Below are positions 59,699-64,000 of a stretch of DNA of 64,000 nucleotides, one piece after another (position 1 is the stretch's first letter; the number at the start of each line of letters is the position of its first letter). The position numbers were made by a program, and so were the translations under genes. Source of the DNA: Pseudarthrobacter albicanus (GTDB taxonomy: Bacteria > Actinomycetota > Actinomycetes > Actinomycetales > Micrococcaceae); assembly GCF_018224015.1 (NCBI RefSeq), contig NZ_JAGPOT010000011.1, forward strand, positions 62,001 to 126,000, in the 5' to 3' direction. The notes under the pieces are model-generated. The model was given only the letters and a program-made list of their open reading frames with translations, was not told the origin of the DNA and did not search any database.

Positions 59699-61474
59699 TT
59701 GCTCACCGGTTTTTTCGACTACGTTTTAGACCCTGGAAGGAGGGCCGCCATCAACCCGCTCAAAGGCCGCACGGCCCTGCGCTTTTCCACCCAGACACTC
59801 CTGCTGCAGTTGGCGGTCGTGGCGCTCGTGGCGCTCCTCAGCGGCGCCGTCCATGCCTGGCTGACCTACGACCGGCTGGGACGCGAGGCGGAAAACCAGG
59901 CCCTCACCCTGGCCCGGACCGTGGCCTCGGATCCGTCGGTGCGGGCGGCGGTGCAGTCCATCAGCGCGCTGCCCGGCACTCCCCCGGCCTCCGAGCTGCT
60001 GGTCGGACCGCTGATGGCCGTCGCCGAGGGCGCCCGGGCCCGCACCGGCGCCCTGTTCGTCGTGATCACGGATGAGGCGGGCCTGCGGCTGGCGCACCCT
60101 GACGCCGAGCGGCTGGGCGAGAAGGTGAGCACCGACCCCTCCGAGGCGCTGTCCGGCAGGGAAGTCACCACCCGCAACACCGGCACGCTGGGCCCGTCCG
60201 CCGGCGCCAAGGTTCCCGTGTTCGCCCCGGGCTCCGCCACCGTGGTGGGCGAGGTAAGCGTGGGCTACTCCACGGAAACGATCGGGCAGAGCCTCGCCCG
60301 GGACATCGATCCGATCGCCCTGACGGCCGCCGGGGCCCTGCTCGTCGGGATCCTGGCGTCCTTCCTGCTGCGACGGCGGCTGCAGCGGCTGACCCTGGGG
60401 CTGGAACCGGAGGAAATCAGCACCCTGGTCCACGACCAGGTTGCCGTGCTCCAGGGTGTGGACGACGGCGTGATCGGCGTCTCCGCGGACGGCCGGATCA
60501 GCGTCTTCAACGCCGCGGCCCGGCGGCTCCTCGGCGGCCCCGACCTGGCCGGAAAACCGTGGGCCGAGGCTCCCGTGCCCGCCCGGCTGTTGGCGCTGAC
60601 CAGGGCTGACGCGGCGGAAGGCGACGCGGTGGAGCTCGTTGCCGGCGGCAGGGTGCTGGTGGCGAGCGCCCGCAAGGCCCTGCACGGAAGGGAGGACCTG
60701 GGCTGGGTGGTCATGCTGCGGGACCGCACCGAGCTCCAGCAGCTGACCCGCCAGCTCGACGCCGTCGGCACCATGTCCACGGCCCTCCGCGCCCAGCGGC
60801 ACGAGTTCGCCAACCAGCTGCACACGATCGCCGGCTTCATGAGCATGGGGCAGCACCAGCAGGCCCGGGACTATCTGGCAGGGCTGGCGGCCACCGGCCC
60901 GCTGAAGTTCCCCGTGGACCAGGCCGAGCTGCTCCAGGACCCCTACCTCCAGGCTTTCCTCGGGGCCAAGGGCGTGGAAGCCGACGAGCGCGGCGTCACG
61001 TTGCGGCTCGGGCCGGAAACCCTGGTCCGCGGCCGCGTCACCGAACCCCAGGAGGTCACCACGGTCCTGGGCAACCTGATCGACAATGCCGTCAATGCCG
61101 CCGTCGCCGGCGCAGCAACCGAACGCTGGGTGGAGGTCGAGATCCTCGACGAACCGGGCGTGGGAACGGGCGGAGCCGGCGCGGGGACGCTGCACATCGT
61201 CGTCGGCGATTCCGGCGACGGGCTGCCCGCCGCCGCAGGGACTGCAGCGGACCCGGACGCCGTGTTCGCGGAGGGATTCACGACGTCGGAACGGCCCGCC
61301 CGTGCCGGCGCCGGCCAGGGGTTGGGGCTCGCACTGGCGCGCCAGCTCGCGCGCCGCCGCGGCGGCGACGTGCGGCTGCTGGACCCGGGCTCCCCCGGCG
61401 GGCCGGGCGCGGTGTTCGTCGCCACCCTGCCGGGGACGACGTCGGATTCAATCCGAAGGGACGACAATGCCTGA
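59699..61474 (+). CDS. CitA/DcuS-type sensor histidine kinase
   Basis: A 591-residue membrane kinase (from the TTG at 59699). It has a first helix (LLLQLAVVALVALLSGAVHAW), an extracytoplasmic PASp sensor (about 60-190), a second helix (ALTAAGALLVGILASFLL), a cytoplasmic PAS, then the H-box in QRHEFANQLHTIAGFMSMG, N-box NLIDNAVNAA, and GAGQGLGLALARQLA. It should sense citrate. The start is unsettled: an ideal AAGGAGG stands 6 nt before an ATC (59750) in the same frame, while the TTG has no ribosome site. It overlaps the regulator gene by 8 nt. Confidence 0.92.
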   Translation: MLTGFFDYVLDPGRRAAINPLKGRTALRFSTQTLLLQLAVVALVALLSGAVHAWLTYDRLGREAENQALTLARTVASDPSVRAAVQSISALPGTPPASELLVGPLMAVAEGARARTGALFVVITDEAGLRLAHPDAERLGEKVSTDPSEALSGREVTTRNTGTLGPSAGAKVPVFAPGSATVVGEVSVGYSTETIGQSLARDIDPIALTAAGALLVGILASFLLRRRLQRLTLGLEPEEISTLVHDQVAVLQGVDDGVIGVSADGRISVFNAAARRLLGGPDLAGKPWAEAPVPARLLALTRADAAEGDAVELVAGGRVLVASARKALHGREDLGWVVMLRDRTELQQLTRQLDAVGTMSTALRAQRHEFANQLHTIAGFMSMGQHQQARDYLAGLAATGPLKFPVDQAELLQDPYLQAFLGAKGVEADERGVTLRLGPETLVRGRVTEPQEVTTVLGNLIDNAVNAAVAGAATERWVEVEILDEPGVGTGGAGAGTLHIVVGDSGDGLPAAAGTAADPDAVFAEGFTTSERPARAGAGQGLGLALARQLARRRGGDVRLLDPGSPGGPGAVFVATLPGTTSDSIRRDDNA

Positions 61475-62141
61475 GGATTTCAGGGTGCTGATTGTGGATG
61501 ACGACTTCCACGTCGCCAAGCTGCATGCGGCCTATGTGGATTCGGTGGCAGGGTTCCTGGCCCTGCCGCCGGCCGGCTCGGCGTCGCAGGCGCTGCAGGC
61601 CATCCACAGTCTCCGCCCGGATCTGGTGCTGCTGGATGTCTACCTGCCGGATGCCTCGGGGCTGGATCTGCTCGGCCAGCTGGACGTGGACACCGTGATC
61701 CTCAGCGCGGCCTCGGACACGGCGTCCCTCCGCTCCGCGTTCCGGCGCGGGGCGCTGGGCTACCTGCTCAAGCCCTTCACGGCGGAGGCCCTCTCCCAGC
61801 AGCTGCGCTCCTATGCCCGGTACCGGCGCATCCTCGCCCAGCCGGGGGCGGCGGACCAGGACACGGTGGAACGCGCGAAGCGTGCCCTGATCCCCGGTGA
61901 CGTCGCGGCGTCGGCCAGGCCCCGGTCCGCCACCGAGGCCGCGGTGCTGGAATCCCTCGTGCCGGGCGAGCAGTATTCGGCAGCGGAGGTCGCCGCGCGG
62001 GTGGGGGTCTCCCGGGCCACCGCGCAGCGGTACCTGTCCTCGCTGGCCGACGACGGCGCCGTCGACATCCAGCTTCGCTACGGCACCACCGGGCGGCCGG
62101 AACACCGCTACGGGCTGCCGGCACGGACCGGCGGGCGGTAG
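61467..62141 (+). CDS. CitB/DpiA-type response regulator
   Basis: A 224-aa regulator with an N-terminal receiver domain (acidic pocket D11-D12, phosphoacceptor D57 in VLLDVYLPDASG, KPF at the end) and a C-terminal winged helix (YSAAEVAARVGVSRATAQRYLSSL). This is the DpiA/CitB arrangement. GAAGGG lies before the ATG, which overlaps the kinase stop by 8 nt. It is the partner of the kinase and the likely activator of the divergent CitMHS gene. Confidence 0.93.
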   Translation: MPEDFRVLIVDDDFHVAKLHAAYVDSVAGFLALPPAGSASQALQAIHSLRPDLVLLDVYLPDASGLDLLGQLDVDTVILSAASDTASLRSAFRRGALGYLLKPFTAEALSQQLRSYARYRRILAQPGAADQDTVERAKRALIPGDVAASARPRSATEAAVLESLVPGEQYSAAEVAARVGVSRATAQRYLSSLADDGAVDIQLRYGTTGRPEHRYGLPARTGGR

Positions 62142-62308
62142 AACCGCCAGGGCGACCATTCGATTCAACGAGCATTCGGCGCAGACCCCGGAGGAGACAA
62201 AGGTCCCTTGGCCCGCACCCCCGAGGGGGCCGACGGCGCCCGCGCGGGACGCCGCCGAAGAACTTTGATTGTTGGTCATGGTGTCCTCATAATCAGCCGC
62301 ACACGTTT

Positions 62309-63217
62309 CTACTGGATCGGCTCGCTGGCCAATGTGGTCAGTGTCCCGAGCAATGGGGCGCGTACGCCCGCAATCTCACCGAGGCGCACAATGGCCCCAC
62401 CGATGTAGTCAGCCTCGGTTCGTCGTCCTGCCTCCCGGTCCTGGAGCATGGAGGTCTTGTGCTCCCCCGCGTGTTTGTAGGCGTTTCTCAGTGCGGCTTC
62501 AATCCGATCCCTGGAGACCCGGACATCCTGGCTGTCCGCAACGAGAACAGTCTCGTCCACGACTCGCGCCACAAGTTCCTTTGCCGGACCGCTGGCTCCG
62601 ATTTGTCCCACAGTTTGCCCGGTGACGGCGCTGAGGGTGTTGAGGGCCGCGTTGAAAGCCAGTTTTTCCCAGATGTGCGTCTGGATGTCGTCTTCCGCGG
62701 ACGCGTTGAGCCCGGCCTCATTCAGCTTGTCGACGAGCAGACGGAGAAACGCACGCGATCCGTCGGTGAACGTGCCGACCCGGACCTTGCCCCCGGGTCC
62801 GGTGGTGATGAGGCCCGGTCGCTCCAGGTCGGCAGGAAAGTCGGTGATGCCGACCAGGGTATGTTCGGGACCGAAACTGCGTGCCAGCGCATCCGCATTG
62901 CCCAGGCCGTTCTGCAGCGTCAAACCGAAGGTCCGAGTCGAAATCAGATGCCCAACGGATGCCACGGCGGCTTCGGTGTGAAAGCTCTTGGTGAAGACGA
63001 TGATGAGTTCAAGAGTTTCGTTGAAATCTGATGCCGTTCCGGCTCTGACGGGCGTGTGGCTCTCCTGTCCTTCCGACCTGACCGTGATGCCCTGGGCGTT
63101 GAGGGCCTCAATGGTCGAGGGGGCCGCGTCGATGAAGACGACATCGTTTCCCGCCATCTGGAGCCTGCCCCCGAAGAGCTGCCCCATGGCACCTGCGCCG
63201 AGAATGCCTATTTTCAT
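62309..63217 (-). CDS. 2-dehydropantoate 2-reductase-like protein (ketopantoate reductase family)
   Basis: A 302-aa NADPH enzyme. It has the Rossmann motif GILGAGAMGQLFGG (4-17), the catalytic Lys in WEKLAFNAALNTLSAVTG and the Glu in REAGRRTEADYIGG. Many genomes hold paralogs not used for pantothenate; the position beside an aldehyde dehydrogenase gene suggests a catabolic role instead. GGAAGAC lies before the ATG at 63217. Confidence 0.88.
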   Translation of the reverse strand: MKIGILGAGAMGQLFGGRLQMAGNDVVFIDAAPSTIEALNAQGITVRSEGQESHTPVRAGTASDFNETLELIIVFTKSFHTEAAVASVGHLISTRTFGLTLQNGLGNADALARSFGPEHTLVGITDFPADLERPGLITTGPGGKVRVGTFTDGSRAFLRLLVDKLNEAGLNASAEDDIQTHIWEKLAFNAALNTLSAVTGQTVGQIGASGPAKELVARVVDETVLVADSQDVRVSRDRIEAALRNAYKHAGEHKTSMLQDREAGRRTEADYIGGAIVRLGEIAGVRAPLLGTLTTLASEPIQ

Positions 63218-63331
63218 GGGTCTTCCTGCCTGAACTTTCTGTCTCTCGATTGAATGTGCCGTGTGCCGTCCACTTCCATGGACTTGTTCACTTCGGCAAA
63301 GGCTGATTTCTGGCCGCAAGCAGCCCGATTC

Positions 63332-64000
63332 TCAGAAGGGGTAGCGGGCTGCCTCCTGCTGGAGGGTGACCCACTGAATGTCCGTAAAGGACTCGATGTT
63401 GGCTTCGGCTCCTCCGATGCGGCTTCCGTTTCCTGAGTTCCCTACGCCGCCGAAAGGAATGTGGGCTTCATCGGCGACCGTCTGGTCGTTGATGTGCACA
63501 AGCCCTGAGGGGATCTGGCGGGCCACATTCCAGGCGTTCATCGCGTTGCCGCTCATCACGCTCAGGGACAGGCCGTACTCGGTGTCCTTCGCCAGGTCGA
63601 TGGCTTCCTCGATGGTCCGGAAACGGATGACGGGAGCCACAGGGCCGAACACTTCCTGGCAGTAAGCCGGAGTATCCGGACGCACGTCGTCGAGGACAGT
63701 GGGCCGGTAGTACAGACCGTCGAATTCTCCGCCGGCTGCCAGCGTGGCGCCGCTGGCGACGCTGTCGGTTACGAGCCGGTGAATGTTCTCAAGCTGCCGT
63801 TTGTCGATGATCGGCCCGAGTGCGACCTCACCCGTTGCAGGATTGCCGACGGGCAGGTTCCTGGCCTTTTCGGCGAGTTTTGCCACATACTCATCCGCGA
63901 CCGATTCGTGGACGATGTGGCGGCCGGCCGTCATGCAGATTTGCCCCTGGTGCAGGAAAGATCCCCATGCGCCCGCCGCAGCGGCAAGATCAATGTCGGC
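63332..64000 (-). CDS. Aldehyde dehydrogenase, 3' part (window edge)
   Basis: The C-terminal 222 residues of an NAD(P) aldehyde dehydrogenase; the gene continues past the right edge. The catalytic Cys is in HQGQICMTAGRH, with EVFGPVAPVIRF and PFGGVGNSGNGSRIGG. The last motif and QWVTLQQ fit the benzaldehyde/vanillin dehydrogenase subgroup. It precedes the ketopantoate-reductase-like gene by 114 nt on the same strand. Confidence 0.92.
   Translation of the reverse strand, partial: ADIDLAAAAGAWGSFLHQGQICMTAGRHIVHESVADEYVAKLAEKARNLPVGNPATGEVALGPIIDKRQLENIHRLVTDSVASGATLAAGGEFDGLYYRPTVLDDVRPDTPAYCQEVFGPVAPVIRFRTIEEAIDLAKDTEYGLSLSVMSGNAMNAWNVARQIPSGLVHINDQTVADEAHIPFGGVGNSGNGSRIGGAEANIESFTDIQWVTLQQEAARYPF

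Overview
The window is high-GC, gene-dense DNA from an actinobacterium, most likely a soil member of the Micrococcaceae (Arthrobacter or Pseudarthrobacter type). The evidence is the rpsB-tsf-pyrH and dusB-dgt-dnaG orders, a mycothiol-enzyme family protein, SAM-IV and guanidine-III riboswitches, an Ala/Glu-rich RpsB tail, and the broad soil-type catabolic content. It looks like ordinary chromosome. I see no transposase, integrase, phage module or CRISPR array.

Layout. 1-5300: translation genes rpsB, tsf and pyrH on the minus strand, a divergent M23-type envelope protein, and an acyl-CoA dehydrogenase behind a palindromic operator. 5490-12070: a CAU tRNA, a glycosyltransferase, membrane and lipid genes, a drug-efflux MFS protein, and two identical tRNA-Asn genes, each with its own terminator. 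12137-18040: dnaG, dgt, dusB and a YibE/F-like protein. 18272-26876: small hydrolases, an acyltransferase, glyS with a GNAT partner, an S4 protein and a SHOCT-like protein. 26935-30120: metY and metX, each behind its own SAM-IV riboswitch. 30121-37209: VOC protein, CPBP protein, phosphatase, flavin disulfide reductase, an SMR guanidinium exporter under a guanidine-III riboswitch, a frameshifted beta-helix-like gene and a ChaA-like antiporter. 37229-43858: luciferase-like monooxygenase, hutI with a DAO-family oxidase, and a secreted GH16 enzyme. 43979-47123: a three-gene ABC exporter. 47290-54451: threonine degradation (tdh-kbl) with a divergent LysR regulator, then a double-domain Lrp-like regulator facing an M20 amidohydrolase and an MHS transporter. 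54579-57971: gatCAB. 58107-62141: a CitMHS transporter facing a CitA/CitB-type two-component system. 62309-64000: a ketopantoate-reductase-like protein and the 3' part of an aldehyde dehydrogenase.

How the parts work together. Several units show local control: metabolite riboswitches on sulfur-amino-acid synthesis and guanidine export, and divergent regulators next to threonine, N-acyl-amino-acid and citrate catabolism. The most unusual non-coding feature is a family of 66-nt inverted repeats at three convergent gene junctions (20796, 50651 and 54471). It probably serves as a portable bidirectional terminator. Another dispersed-type repeat has been absorbed into the C-terminal codons of gatA. 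I found no clear multi-gene defence or other wholly new system. The strongest regulatory finds are the guanidine-III/Gdx unit and the paired SAM-IV riboswitches.
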